Source of the DNA: CALBPI01 sp038521865
Lineage (GTDB): Bacteria > Pseudomonadota > Gammaproteobacteria > Steroidobacterales > Woeseiaceae
DNA: 64,000 bases
Direction: 5' to 3'
NCBI GenBank assembly: GCA_038521865.1
Contig: JBCBKO010000004.1
Coordinates: 231,685 to 295,684, forward strand
Shown here: piece after piece, positions 27,701 through 36,298 of the stretch
Layout: every line of letters begins with the position of its first letter
How positions within the stretch are numbered: position 1 is the stretch's first letter
Made by a program: the position numbers and the translations under genes
Notes under the pieces: generated by a model
What the model was told of the DNA's origin: nothing
The model's input: the letters and a program-made list of their open reading frames with translations, nothing else
The model's database searches: none

Positions 27701-27884
27701 TTTCGTGCCCCTAATTCTCAGTGGCGGCGATTTCTGGCCACCGCTGGCGGTCGTGATCGCCGGTGGCGTTGGTTTCTCGATCACGCTGTCTCTGCTCTTC
27801 ACACCCGCGATCTACAGAATCCTTTGCCAGTGGGGTGAGCGCATCCAACGGCCTTTGCATGCCAGTGCGGTGACTACGACATGA
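24744..27884 (+). CDS. RND-family efflux pump permease
   Basis: 1046 residues, the standard size for AcrB-type pumps, with 12 membrane segments and two large periplasmic loops. The TM4 proton-relay region reads I-G-L-L-I-D-A-A-I-V, with one Asp where HAE1 pumps have an Asp-Asp pair. N-terminal I-E-D-P-R-I-T-N-R-Y-P-T-V and L-P-G-A-S-A-E-R-V-E are typical of the subgroup paired with short adaptor lipoproteins. It exports amphiphilic compounds from the membrane or periplasm using the proton gradient. Both ends overlap neighbours by ATGA, giving a fully coupled three-gene operon. Confidence 0.95.
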   Translation: MSGAGNPGVARFAEAMYRNQYLLWLTIIIILMAGSAALSGLPRIEDPRITNRYPTVITVLPGASAERVELLVTEKLENALEELSEIKFIRSTSRNGISVLAIELQDSVGPGQNEQVFSKIRDKIADASAELPAGALEPVFDDKTEAVAFSILISMRWTQDDREAPMGLMYRLSQQLADNLLTIPGTDLVRYYGAPEEEISVTIDPDTLAEMGLSTSDVANLIAAGDPKAPAGALRSDSRALLLEVEGDFESVDRVRQTTLVPNARGGAITLGDVATVEREWLEPADQIAYTNGARSILLGVRTSGSIRLDQWAEIARERIAEYNRTLGGGIEATIVFDQSVYTEARLASLSSNLMAGAMVVMLVVFVGMGWRAALIVGSALPLSASITVFGLGPAGQQIHQMSIFGMIVAIGLLIDAAIVMTDEVKKKLDAGSERVAALRHAVQHLFTPLLASTLTTVLGFMPVFLLSGAMGDFVGPIAISVVMALIASFVLAITVIPALSAQFIRRCEPGQVRHWWSDGASNRKLSDRYRNLLRVAVRRPWLTVAACMVLPISGFILAGTLGQEFFPAADRDQFEVQVWMPPGTAIDATARLTREIDERLLDEQGITDVHWLVGHSFPTVYYNRVMKRRGDGTYAQAVVFTEDVQSAKALTRELMFELPDAFPEARIVVNPYSQGPPVDAPVGLRIEGPDVNELVRLGEEVRRIMHTIPEITQTYATISSGEPGLSFVPDEVALRASGLTLAQVAGQMQASLEGRVGGAVLDGREELPVRIRYPAESRDTVSRVASTKLIGAQGAVNALSVGDLELRPEFVSITRENRVRANRVFAFTRRDALAVDVSNEVRARLAEAGFELPPGYRLRGEGDSDAQAEAIGKLTTYLPIIGLLMVATIILSFRSLRLATVIGTVAFLSVGLGMLGLWLGGYARGFNAVIGVAGLIGVAINGTIVVMAAIRADAGACVGDCEGIVEQTVGATRHIVSTVFTTIGGFVPLILSGGDFWPPLAVVIAGGVGFSITLSLLFTPAIYRILCQWGERIQRPLHASAVTTT

Positions 27885-29296
27885 ACAAGTTGAAAATCGT
27901 TTTGCCGCTGGCGTTGGCGCTTAGCGGGTGCACAGTGGGCCCTGACTACGCCCGCCCGGAGTTTGCAGACGACGCACAGTGGAGCGAGCGTGTTGCAGCG
28001 ATTGAGTCCGGAGCGGAGTTGCCTATCGATTGGTGGCGCGCGTTTGAGGACGAGGCGCTGGATGGTTATGTTCAAGCAGCGCTTGAGAACAACCGCGATT
28101 TGCGCGCAGCGGTGGCTCGAGTCGATAGCGCCCTTGCGGGCAGAGCGGCTGCCAACGGTGCTCGACTACCAGCCTTATTACTGGATGTCCGCTACACGGA
28201 ATTCGAGCAGAGCATTGAGTCGCCGCAAACTGCGGGCCCATTGATTGAGGCGGGTATCGTTCCGCGTGATGGCTCGTTTTACACATCCAGCTTGCTAGCG
28301 AGTTGGGAGCTGGACCTTGCTGGCCAGTTGCGTCGTCGTGTCCAGGCGGCTGATGCCGCATTGGAGGCACAGATCGCTGCTGCAGATGGTGTGGCGTTAC
28401 AGGTTGCCGCGGAGACGGTGGCGGCTTACCTCGACTGGCAGGGCTTTTCTGCACGAGCGGCCATTGCACAACGCAATGTGGACTTGCAGAGCGAGTCTCT
28501 AAAAATTATTCAGGGCAAGGTTCGCCTCGGACTCTCGCGACGGCTTGATGAGACTCGTGCACAGGCGGAGTTGGCGCGCCTTGAGTCCGTGATACCGCAG
28601 CTCGATGCGGCGGCCGAGGCAGCTCGCCAGCGTCTGGCGGCGCTGACCGGTACCACTGCGGCGACGCTGCCAGAGCAAGTCGCCGGCGCGTTGCCGGAGC
28701 TTCCCGAGAGCGTTCCCGTCGGTACACCTGCTGATCTGCTGCGCCGCCGTCCGGATGTCGTCGCCGCTGAACGTATCCTTGCGCGTTCCGTGGCCGAAGT
28801 GGGCGCGGCAACAGCCGCGTTCTTTCCATCGCTGTCGCTAACTGCCACCGGTGGTTTCGAGGCCGGGGAGTTTACAACGCTCGGGGCTGGCGACGCTCGC
28901 ACCTTTGGGATCGTTCCGTTCGTGCGCTGGCCAGTTTTTCAGGGTGGGCGTTTGCGCGCTGCGTTGGATGCGGCGAATGCCAATGAGGCCGCCGCGCTCG
29001 CCGAGTACGAGCAGGCTGTTCTGGGTGCGCTCGCAGACACCGAGAGTGCGGTTGCCGGCTACAACGGTGCGCGTGAAGCATCCGATGGGTTGAAACGTGC
29101 TGTCGACGCAGCGCGTGAGTCGGAGACCTTGGCGAGCAAGCTGTACCGTCAGGGGCTGACCGACTATCTGACGTTGCTGGATGCGCAGCGGCAGCTCGCT
29201 GCAACCGAGGATGCCGAGCTTGCGACCTCAGTGGCCGCAGCCCAGTCTGCAGTCCGGCTCTATCGATCGCTGGGTGGTTCCTGGGTATCGATGTAG
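27881..29296 (+). CDS. Outer-membrane efflux channel lipoprotein (TolC/NodT type)
   Basis: 471 residues. The lipobox L-A-L-S-G-C (Cys17) is followed by the family signature T-V-G-P-D-Y-x-R-P. The body is the duplicated helix-hairpin pattern of NodT-type channels (D-W-W-R-A-F-E-D-E-A-L, E-L-D-L-A-G-Q-L-R-R, R-R-R-P-D-V-V-A-A-E-R, W-P-V-F-Q-G-G-R). It completes a tripartite pump. Start ATG overlaps the permease stop (ATGA). Its last 37 bases overlap the convergent sirtuin gene. Confidence 0.95.
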   Translation: MNKLKIVLPLALALSGCTVGPDYARPEFADDAQWSERVAAIESGAELPIDWWRAFEDEALDGYVQAALENNRDLRAAVARVDSALAGRAAANGARLPALLLDVRYTEFEQSIESPQTAGPLIEAGIVPRDGSFYTSSLLASWELDLAGQLRRRVQAADAALEAQIAAADGVALQVAAETVAAYLDWQGFSARAAIAQRNVDLQSESLKIIQGKVRLGLSRRLDETRAQAELARLESVIPQLDAAAEAARQRLAALTGTTAATLPEQVAGALPELPESVPVGTPADLLRRRPDVVAAERILARSVAEVGAATAAFFPSLSLTATGGFEAGEFTTLGAGDARTFGIVPFVRWPVFQGGRLRAALDAANANEAAALAEYEQAVLGALADTESAVAGYNGAREASDGLKRAVDAARESETLASKLYRQGLTDYLTLLDAQRQLAATEDAELATSVAAAQSAVRLYRSLGGSWVSM

Positions 29297-30132
29297 ACGT
29301 TGGCACGGTCTCGTAACGCACGCGCGAGCGCGCTGAGTGTATCGCTGACCTCCGATTCGATCTTCAAATTCGCGACATCATCTCCGCGGGTGACGCCGCG
29401 GTTGATGATGACCACCGGTTTGTCTGCTTGCGCAGCGCGCCGGACGAATCGTAGGCCCGAGAACACCATCAATGATGAGCCCACAACGAGCAGGCCATGA
29501 GCCTGATCGACCATGTCATAGGCGGCCGCGACTCGCGATTTCGGCACGTTTTCACCGAAGAAGACAACCTCCGGCTTGACGATTCCGCCACACAGCTCGC
29601 AATCGGGCACGCTGAAGCTCGCGTAGTCGGCGCCCTCGAGGATCGCATCACCATCCGGTGCGTCCTGGATGTCCACGACCGTCGCCTGCCAGTTCGGGTT
29701 GGCCTCGCGGATGCGTTGTTGCCACTCCGATCGCGGCCATTGCGCGCCACAGTTTTGGCAGCGAACTTCGTCAAGTGCGCCGTGCAGGTCTATCGCTTCA
29801 CTACCGGAGCGCTGGTGCAATCGATCGACGTTTTGCGTGATGATGCCGGTGAGATGTCCCCGAGCCTGCATGTCGGCGAGGGCGGTGTGACATTCGGTAG
29901 GTTGCGCTTTGGCCATACGCGGCCAGCCGAGCATGCTGCGTGACCAGTAGCGTTGGCGCACGGCAAGTTTCGCCATGAAGTCTGCGTACATCACCGGGCG
30001 CGCATGTTTCCACTCGCCTTTCTCGTCTCGGTAGTCCGGGATACCTGCGCCGGTGCTGCAGCCCGCTCCGGTAAGCACTGCGAACTGCGCCTGTTCGGGC
30101 CAGAGCTCAAGGATGCGTGCAATGTCAGACAT
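29260..30132 (-). CDS. NAD-dependent protein deacylase (sirtuin)
   Basis: 290 residues. It has the NAD-binding G-A-G-C-S-T-G-A-G-I-P-D-Y-R-D (22-36), T-Q-N-V-D-R-L-H (99-106), catalytic His117, and zinc cysteines C125, C128, C178 and C181. G-S-S-L-M-V near 215 completes the Rossmann part. The sequence resembles the SIRT4-like class II sirtuins rather than CobB, so lysine deacylation or ADP-ribosyl transfer are both possible. It follows the beta-CASP nuclease gene with an 8-base overlap. Confidence 0.94.
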   Translation of the reverse strand: MSDIARILELWPEQAQFAVLTGAGCSTGAGIPDYRDEKGEWKHARPVMYADFMAKLAVRQRYWSRSMLGWPRMAKAQPTECHTALADMQARGHLTGIITQNVDRLHQRSGSEAIDLHGALDEVRCQNCGAQWPRSEWQQRIREANPNWQATVVDIQDAPDGDAILEGADYASFSVPDCELCGGIVKPEVVFFGENVPKSRVAAAYDMVDQAHGLLVVGSSLMVFSGLRFVRRAAQADKPVVIINRGVTRGDDVANLKIESEVSDTLSALARALRDRANVYIDTQEPPSDR

Positions 30133-31531
30133 GGTTCATTGTCATGAGGTCAATACGGCGGCCGGGTAGTGCCCGATGCACGGAAGCGCCATGCTCGGCC
30201 TTTAGACGGTCAGCCAGCTCGCCGCCGGCCTGCGGCTCCCCATGCACAAGCCACACCGGTGGGGTGTTTCCCAAAGCGCCGTACCAACGCGACAGGTCCT
30301 CGGCGTCACCGTGTGCTGAAAGGCCGCCGAGGGTATGAATGTTGGCAGCCACGCGGACGGTCTCGTGATGAATCTTCACCCGGTCGTGACCATCAACGAG
30401 TCTCCTGCCGAGGGAACCAGGGGCCTGAAACCCCACGATGACGACGTGAGTTTGCTCGCGCCACAAGTTGTGTTTCAGGTGATGCAGAATGCGACCGCCG
30501 TTACACATCCCACTGCCCGCGATGATGATGGCACCCCGTTCCAGTCGATTGATGACGCGGGACTCAGCAGGCGTGCGCGTGAGATGCAGTCGATCCAGAA
30601 GCGGCATCTCGTGTACTTCTTTGCGCAGCTGCGTTGCCTCATCGTCGTACAGATGTGGGTAGTCCCAATACACCTCTGCCGCCTCGATCGCCATCGGGCT
30701 ATCGAGAAACACTCGCCAAGCGCCAAGATTCCACGCATCGGCATGCATAGCCAGTTCATAGATCAGCTCCTGGCTGCGTCCGATTGCGAAAGCCGGTATG
30801 AGTACATTCCCACCATCGCGTTCCGCGGCCGTCAGGATCTCACCCAGCTCATCGATCGTCTCATCTCGACTTCGATGTTTGCGCCCGCCGTAGGTGCTCT
30901 CCATCAAGAGTGCATCGACGCCCTGGAGTGCTTCAGGGTCGCGCAATATCGGCGTGTCGTATTGCCCGAGATCACCACTGAATAACAGCTTACGCTTCGT
31001 GTCGCCCTCGTGAATGGTGACTTCGACGATGCACGAGCCCATGATGTGGCCGGCGTCAAAGAATCGCACGGTGACTTCCGGCGTCACTTCAAATGCTTCG
31101 TGATAGCGGTGCCCCCGAATTTGTCGAACAGCGGCTTCGGCATCGCTGCCGTCGTACAACGGTTCAATCAGCGGTTTCCTATGGCGGCGTCTGCGCCTGT
31201 TCTCGCGCTCGGCGTCTCGCTCGCCGAGGGCCGCCGCATCCCCCAAGAGCACCCGAGCAAGGTCTCGGGTCGCGAAGTGCGCATGGATTGGACCTTTGAA
31301 GCCGCGCTTGACCAAGAGTGGCAGTCTGCCACTGTGGTCGAGGTGCGCATGACTTAAGACGACCGCATCAACCTCGGCTGCATCAAAGGGAAATGCGTCA
31401 CGGTTTCGCAATTCATTCTTGTGACTGCCCTGGATCAGTCCGCAATCCAGCAGGATTGTTTGGCCACCGACCCGCAGAACGTGACAGGAACCGGTTACCT
31501 CTCCAGCCGCACCAAAAAACTCAAGTTGCAT
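30125..31531 (-). CDS. Metallo-beta-lactamase/beta-CASP ribonuclease-like protein
   Basis: 468 residues. The metal site H-A-H-L-D-H is at 61-66, with D-A-G-H-I-M-G-S, the F-S-G-D-L-G aspartate, the beta-CASP cap (E-S-T-Y-G-G, P-A-F-A-I-G-R-S-Q-E) and a C-terminal RMMBL part (L-G-G-L-S-A-H-G-D). This is the CPSF73/YSH1-type family, whose bacterial members act as RNA endo- or exonucleases. It starts the two-gene unit with the sirtuin and is divergent from the sensor kinase (233 bases between starts). Confidence 0.93.
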   Translation of the reverse strand: MQLEFFGAAGEVTGSCHVLRVGGQTILLDCGLIQGSHKNELRNRDAFPFDAAEVDAVVLSHAHLDHSGRLPLLVKRGFKGPIHAHFATRDLARVLLGDAAALGERDAERENRRRRRHRKPLIEPLYDGSDAEAAVRQIRGHRYHEAFEVTPEVTVRFFDAGHIMGSCIVEVTIHEGDTKRKLLFSGDLGQYDTPILRDPEALQGVDALLMESTYGGRKHRSRDETIDELGEILTAAERDGGNVLIPAFAIGRSQELIYELAMHADAWNLGAWRVFLDSPMAIEAAEVYWDYPHLYDDEATQLRKEVHEMPLLDRLHLTRTPAESRVINRLERGAIIIAGSGMCNGGRILHHLKHNLWREQTHVVIVGFQAPGSLGRRLVDGHDRVKIHHETVRVAANIHTLGGLSAHGDAEDLSRWYGALGNTPPVWLVHGEPQAGGELADRLKAEHGASVHRALPGRRIDLMTMNHV

Positions 31532-31764
31532 CAGAGAGATAACCTATTTGGATTGATGTCGCGAGGCGGTCGAACATGCTGCTTCTGGTCCGGATATGTC
31601 AACTTGAGGTTTCGAAGGGGCCGATTTGGGGAGGAAAGCCGACGTTCGCGACTGTTTTTTACAAAATCTTTTTGATTTCATGTGATAACCGTCACGGACG
31701 ACCTGTCGCCATTCACATACGGTGGCTGCCGTGGAGTCCAGATAATCGTCAGAAGCCCAAGCCA

Positions 31765-33648
31765 ATGCTGAAAAAAATCCTCATTGCAATGATCGCGATG
31801 TTGATGGTGGTTTTGCTCACCGTGCTGGTGCGCGAGTCGCGCGCCGTAGATGCGCAATTCTACCTCGACTACAGCAATTACGTGTCAGCGCTGCGCCAGA
31901 GCCAGCGGGATCACGAAACACTGGTCAGCACCCTTAGTGTATACGCGGGTGAGGCTCAGGCGTTGCCGGAGACTGTCGATTCGCTGACGGAGCGACTTGG
32001 CAGCGGCGTCGACGTTCTGCGAGCACCACCGCTGTCGATACGTGATGATTCGGTTGCTCAGGCAGCAGCGGTCTACACCCGTAGCGTCGAAAAGTTACTG
32101 TCCGCAGTAAACGGCTTCAGCGGAGTTCAGGCGCGCCTGGCTAGTGCCGCGGGTGTGTTGCGTGATGATGGTCCCGGCATGGTACGAGTACTACGCCAGC
32201 GCGGCCAGGATGCGGCCTCCCAATCCCTTTTTGCATTGACGGTTGACGTCCTCGACTACGCAACCGGCAAATCCACGTTTGATCCTGAGTTGTTGAGCGC
32301 GCGTCTGGACGCCGTTGTAGAGGCAGCCAATCAATCCGGGCGTGCACCAGCGGGTCTCGGTGCTTTTGCAGATGCTGCGCGCACAGTACTGAACACTCGT
32401 GGCGAGGCGATGACAATCCTCGGCGACGTTGACGCCGCCGCGTTCCCTGCGGCGGCTCAGCAGCTCTACGGATCGGTGTCGGCGAATAATGCGCGCGTCA
32501 CCTCGCGCGCTGATCGTGCCCGCCTGCTGCTAGGCGGCGTTGCTGGACTGATGCTGCTTCTGACCGGCTTCGCACTAATACGATTGCGCCAAAGTAACGA
32601 GCAGCTCAACGACACCAATGCCGAACTCGAACAGTTCAATATTTCTCTGGAAGAGCGTGTTGCCGAGCGTACACGCGAGCTGTCTTCTGCCTATTCCGAA
32701 CTCAAGGAATCGCAGATGCAGCTGGTGCAAGCAGAGAAAATGTCATCTCTCGGTGAGTTGGTTGCGGGTATCAGCCACGAGATCAACACCCCACTTTGGT
32801 ATTTGCTTAGCAACACCACGCTGATCAAGGAACGACTCTCCAGCTTCAATCAATTTGTCGCGATTACCGACGACATGCTTGGCTTGCTGCGCGCGGGGGG
32901 TGCGGACAAAGACGCATTCGTCAAACAGCTGCGCCGCCTGGACCAGGCGTTGAATAACGAGGGGCTGAGAGATGACCTCGAGGAATGCAACGACTTGCTG
33001 GATGACTCTTCCGAGGGTCTGGAACAGTTGTCGGAAATGGCCCAGTCACTGAAAGACTTCAGCCGCCTGGACCGCGCCGCTACGGATAAGGTGAACCTCA
33101 ATGACGGTGTAGACCGCACGCTGGTCATCGCCAAGAACGTACTGAAAGGCGGCATAGAAGTTCGCAAGAACCTGGGCGATTTGCCGCCGGTGACCTGCTC
33201 GCCTAGTCAGATCAACCAGGTCTTGCTCAATCTGATCAAGAACGCCGCCGATGCCATGGGTCGGGACGGTATCCTCACGATCACGACTTGGGCAGAGGCC
33301 GAGTCTGCCTACATCAGTGTCAAGGACACGGGTGAGGGTATGGACGAAGAAACGCTGTCTAAGGTGCGCGATCCCTTCTTCACGACTAAGGAAGTCGGCA
33401 AGGGAACTGGCCTCGGTCTCTCGATCAGTCAGAAAATCATTGACGCGCACGACGGATCGTTGGACATTCAGTCAGAACTCGGGAAGGGATCTACATTCAC
33501 GATATGCCTGCCGGTCGGAGGCGACGCCGGCATGAGCGATATGGCTCGTGAACTCGAGGAACTGGAAGCATTCACTGAAGCGCTGGAATCCGGTCAACTG
33601 ACCGGAGAAGAGGGTGACCTCGACTATCCGGCCGAGCAGACAGCATAA
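31765..33648 (+). CDS. Membrane sensor histidine kinase
   Basis: 627 residues from ATG 31765; the longer open frame upstream runs through the promoter region. TM1 is about 4-22, then a roughly 230-residue periplasmic helical sensor, TM2 about 253-275, a coiled coil (N-E-Q-L-N-D-T-N-A-E-L-E-Q-F) and the dimerisation helix with H338 in G-I-S-H-E-I-N-T-P-L. An insert of about 100 residues separates it from the ATPase domain, which has N-L-I-K-N-A-A-D-A-M, D-T-G-E-G-M-D and G-K-G-T-G-L-G-L-S. The sensor may be of the DAHL type, but I am not certain. The response regulator starts 15 bases after its stop and a TonB-like protein follows, so the three should work together. Confidence 0.93.
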   Translation: MLKKILIAMIAMLMVVLLTVLVRESRAVDAQFYLDYSNYVSALRQSQRDHETLVSTLSVYAGEAQALPETVDSLTERLGSGVDVLRAPPLSIRDDSVAQAAAVYTRSVEKLLSAVNGFSGVQARLASAAGVLRDDGPGMVRVLRQRGQDAASQSLFALTVDVLDYATGKSTFDPELLSARLDAVVEAANQSGRAPAGLGAFADAARTVLNTRGEAMTILGDVDAAAFPAAAQQLYGSVSANNARVTSRADRARLLLGGVAGLMLLLTGFALIRLRQSNEQLNDTNAELEQFNISLEERVAERTRELSSAYSELKESQMQLVQAEKMSSLGELVAGISHEINTPLWYLLSNTTLIKERLSSFNQFVAITDDMLGLLRAGGADKDAFVKQLRRLDQALNNEGLRDDLEECNDLLDDSSEGLEQLSEMAQSLKDFSRLDRAATDKVNLNDGVDRTLVIAKNVLKGGIEVRKNLGDLPPVTCSPSQINQVLLNLIKNAADAMGRDGILTITTWAEAESAYISVKDTGEGMDEETLSKVRDPFFTTKEVGKGTGLGLSISQKIIDAHDGSLDIQSELGKGSTFTICLPVGGDAGMSDMARELEELEAFTEALESGQLTGEEGDLDYPAEQTA

Positions 33649-33663
33649 GGCGTACGGCAAAAG

Positions 33664-34914
33664 ATGGCTCTGACGCAAGCAAGTGAACAATTGAGCGGAG
33701 AGACGCGACAGCGCGATCCTTCGCAGAAACCTCGAGTCGTTTTCGTTGACGACGAGAAGCGGGTGCTTAACGCAATGAAAGCGTTGTTCCGCCGCGACTA
33801 TGAGTTATTCCTGACCACATCTGGTAACGAAGCGATTCGTATGTGCGTTGAGCACGATGCAGACGTCATCGTGGCTGACCAGCGTATGCCAGAGATGGAA
33901 GGTGTCGAAGTGCTGGGCGCTGTGCGCGAGCAGGCGCCTCGCACAATGCGAATTCTCCTGACGGGTTATGCGGATCTCGATGCTATTGAGGGATCCATCA
34001 ACGTTGGTGAGGTTTTCCGGTTTTTGTCGAAGCCGTGCCCGCCGGAGCACCTGCGCGCGACGATTGAATTAGCGGTTGAGGCGTCGGATGCGCCGATTCT
34101 TGCGCCGACACCGACAGATTTTGCGCAAGCGCCAGCAGCGCCGGAGCCCGAAACCGATGAAGTCGAGGCGACTGACACAACGCCGGATGCTTCGATTGGC
34201 ACGCAAAACAAGCCGTTGGGGCGCCGAAAAGGGCCGTCGCTCATCCCGGCGATGTTGGCAGCACGCGGCAAGAATGCTGAAACGGCACCCGAACCCGAAC
34301 CCGTTGAGGATGAGACGGCCGCGGAAAGTACCGCATCTACCGGCGAGCAGGTCATATTATCTGGTGATAGCGTACAGCACGGTCCACGGAGCGACGCATT
34401 CCGCGACATGGAAGGCGTCGGCGTTGTCGTATTCACGCTCAGTGACGATTTCTTTGCCGAGGTTAAGCAGACGCTCGGTAGCCGCTACAAGCTCTACCAC
34501 GCCAATCGCCTGATCAAGGTGCTTGAGCTGATTATGCAGCGCAAGGCCGGCGTGCTGATTTCAGAAGTGAGTAGCGAAGGCTCGGTGCTTCGCAAAGTAC
34601 TCAACAAGTTCAAACAACACCTGCCGGAGTTAATCGCAATTGTGATCAGTGATGATCGTGACGCGGCCGAGATGATTTCTCTGATCAACCACGGGCAGGT
34701 TTTCCGCTACATGTCCAAGCCGGTTGCGCATGATCGACTGCTACAGAACGTGAATGGCGGTGCGCTTCGACACCTTCAGATGCGAGCCGATCCGAGTCTG
34801 ATTCCGCGAATGCAGGTGGAGACGAGCGACGAGTTGGATCGCGTCAAGGCGGGTGCCTTTGATACCGTTATCGATCGGATCAAGTCGCTCGGTAAATTCT
34901 GGCGTAAGAAATAG
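33664..34914 (+). CDS. Response regulator with two receiver domains
   Basis: 416 residues. The first receiver (about 23-140) is complete: acidic pair D29-D30, phospho-acceptor D72 in V-A-D-Q-R-M-P, T101 and K124 in F-L-S-K-P. A low-complexity linker rich in Pro, Glu and Ala (about 142-240) leads to a second receiver-like domain (about 245-370). The second lacks the acidic pair and has Glu where the acceptor Asp should be (L-I-S-E-V), yet keeps K in M-S-K-P. No DNA-binding or enzymatic output domain is present. It probably acts by protein contact, perhaps with the kinase or the TonB-like protein next to it. The C-terminus is basic (F-W-R-K-K). Confidence 0.9.
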   Translation: MALTQASEQLSGETRQRDPSQKPRVVFVDDEKRVLNAMKALFRRDYELFLTTSGNEAIRMCVEHDADVIVADQRMPEMEGVEVLGAVREQAPRTMRILLTGYADLDAIEGSINVGEVFRFLSKPCPPEHLRATIELAVEASDAPILAPTPTDFAQAPAAPEPETDEVEATDTTPDASIGTQNKPLGRRKGPSLIPAMLAARGKNAETAPEPEPVEDETAAESTASTGEQVILSGDSVQHGPRSDAFRDMEGVGVVVFTLSDDFFAEVKQTLGSRYKLYHANRLIKVLELIMQRKAGVLISEVSSEGSVLRKVLNKFKQHLPELIAIVISDDRDAAEMISLINHGQVFRYMSKPVAHDRLLQNVNGGALRHLQMRADPSLIPRMQVETSDELDRVKAGAFDTVIDRIKSLGKFWRKK

Positions 34915-34926
34915 CGATAGAGTCCG

Positions 34927-36285
34927 ATGTCAGTCACCGGTGAACAAATGGAAGATCTTGAACAGTTCGACGTAGATCAGCCCAAGCGGTCGTTCGATAC
35001 ACCGCTTTTGATTGCTGCGTTGGTTGTTGCCGGTGCCATGTTGGCCTATTTCTTCCTCGGCAAGGATTCCGCTGTGATCGAGTCCGCGCCACCGGCGATC
35101 GTGGAGGCGACGCCGGAGGAGGAGCAGATTCAAGCTGTGATTGCGTCTGAGTCTGTGGCGGATGAGCTGTTAACTCGAGCGCGCCTCGCGGTCGAGTCCG
35201 GCATGCTGGCCGAACCATCCAGCAGCAACGCGCTCTACTACTATTCGCTGTACCTGGAACAGAACCCCGAAGATGCGGAAGCTGCGCAGGAGCTGAGCTC
35301 AGCTGCGGATGCCGTAGGGCAACAGGTTGCAGCTGCGGTCGGCAGTCGCGACTGGGATCGCGCTACCTTCCTGGTCGAGCAGATCCGCAACGCAGGAGCC
35401 GACTCAACCGCTGTTGAGGCCTTTCGATCGGATCTCGAAGCGTATCGAGTAGAGCAGGCCGATGTTGCATTGGCAGCCGCACGGCGTGGCGATGAGGCTG
35501 GTGCCAATGCGGCGCTGGATGAGCTCGCGGGTCTGCCGCGTGCTGAAGCCACCGTGTTGCTCGAAACCCGCTCAGCAGTTCGCGACGCTTTGGTCGCTTA
35601 TCGCGTCGAACAACAAGCAGCCGCAGAGGCAGCCGCTGCCGCCCGTCGGGCCGAGCAGCAACGTGCTGCAGCGGCACGCACACGAACCGCGCAGCAACCC
35701 GCAGCGGCGCAGGTGCAGACCGATCCTCTGGCCGAGGTTCGCAGTGCGATCCAGTCCGGACAGCTAACTGGTGAGGCTGGCGCCATCGCTTTGTTCGAGG
35801 CTGTCCCAGCGAGCGTTGATGGTCGTGCTGAAGTGCAGAGCGATTTGGCTGGCGCGATCGCCGACCTCGCGCGAAATGCCGCGGCCGCTGGCGACCTGCG
35901 CGAGGCGGAGCGCCTGCAAGGGCAGGTTGCCAACTTCGACTCGGCAGAAGCGAGCGCGCTTCAGGAAACGATCGACCGGGCTTACATCGAGCTTGCGGTT
36001 GCTGAAACGGTATCTGCGGCGACGTTGCGCAGAACGCGGGCCGTTGCGCCGGTTTACCCGCAGCGCGCAGTGCGTCGTGGCATTACCGGGCGCGTCAAGG
36101 TCGAATTTACGGTGGCCGTTGATGGCAGTACCCGGGATATCGAGGTCGTTGAGTCTTCATCCGGCGGCGTTTTCGATCGCGCTTCGATACGAGCCATTTC
36201 CGAGTGGCGCTATGAGCCTCGCGAGGTGCGCGGTCAAGCGGTAGCCCAGCGGGTGTATGCTTACCTGGACTACAATCTGGAATAA
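34927..36285 (+). CDS. TonB-like protein in a two-component operon
   Basis: 452 residues. The cytoplasmic N-terminus (1-22) is acidic, a single membrane segment spans about 26-44, then come a long helical periplasmic part rich in Ala, Glu and Gln (TPR-like and coiled-coil-like, with an A-A-E-A-A-A-A-A-R-R-A-E-Q-Q run) and a C-terminal TonB domain (about 365-452) with A-P-V-Y-P-Q-R-A-V-R-R-G-I-T-G and F-D-R-A-S-I-R-A-I-S-E-W-R-Y-E-P. It lacks the Pro-Glu/Pro-Lys rod of classical TonB. It starts 12 bases after the response regulator, so a signalling complex coupled to the outer membrane is plausible. No exbB/exbD is in the window. Confidence 0.85.
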   Translation: MSVTGEQMEDLEQFDVDQPKRSFDTPLLIAALVVAGAMLAYFFLGKDSAVIESAPPAIVEATPEEEQIQAVIASESVADELLTRARLAVESGMLAEPSSSNALYYYSLYLEQNPEDAEAAQELSSAADAVGQQVAAAVGSRDWDRATFLVEQIRNAGADSTAVEAFRSDLEAYRVEQADVALAAARRGDEAGANAALDELAGLPRAEATVLLETRSAVRDALVAYRVEQQAAAEAAAAARRAEQQRAAAARTRTAQQPAAAQVQTDPLAEVRSAIQSGQLTGEAGAIALFEAVPASVDGRAEVQSDLAGAIADLARNAAAAGDLREAERLQGQVANFDSAEASALQETIDRAYIELAVAETVSAATLRRTRAVAPVYPQRAVRRGITGRVKVEFTVAVDGSTRDIEVVESSSGGVFDRASIRAISEWRYEPREVRGQAVAQRVYAYLDYNLE

Positions 36286-36298
36286 GCGGTGATCGCTG

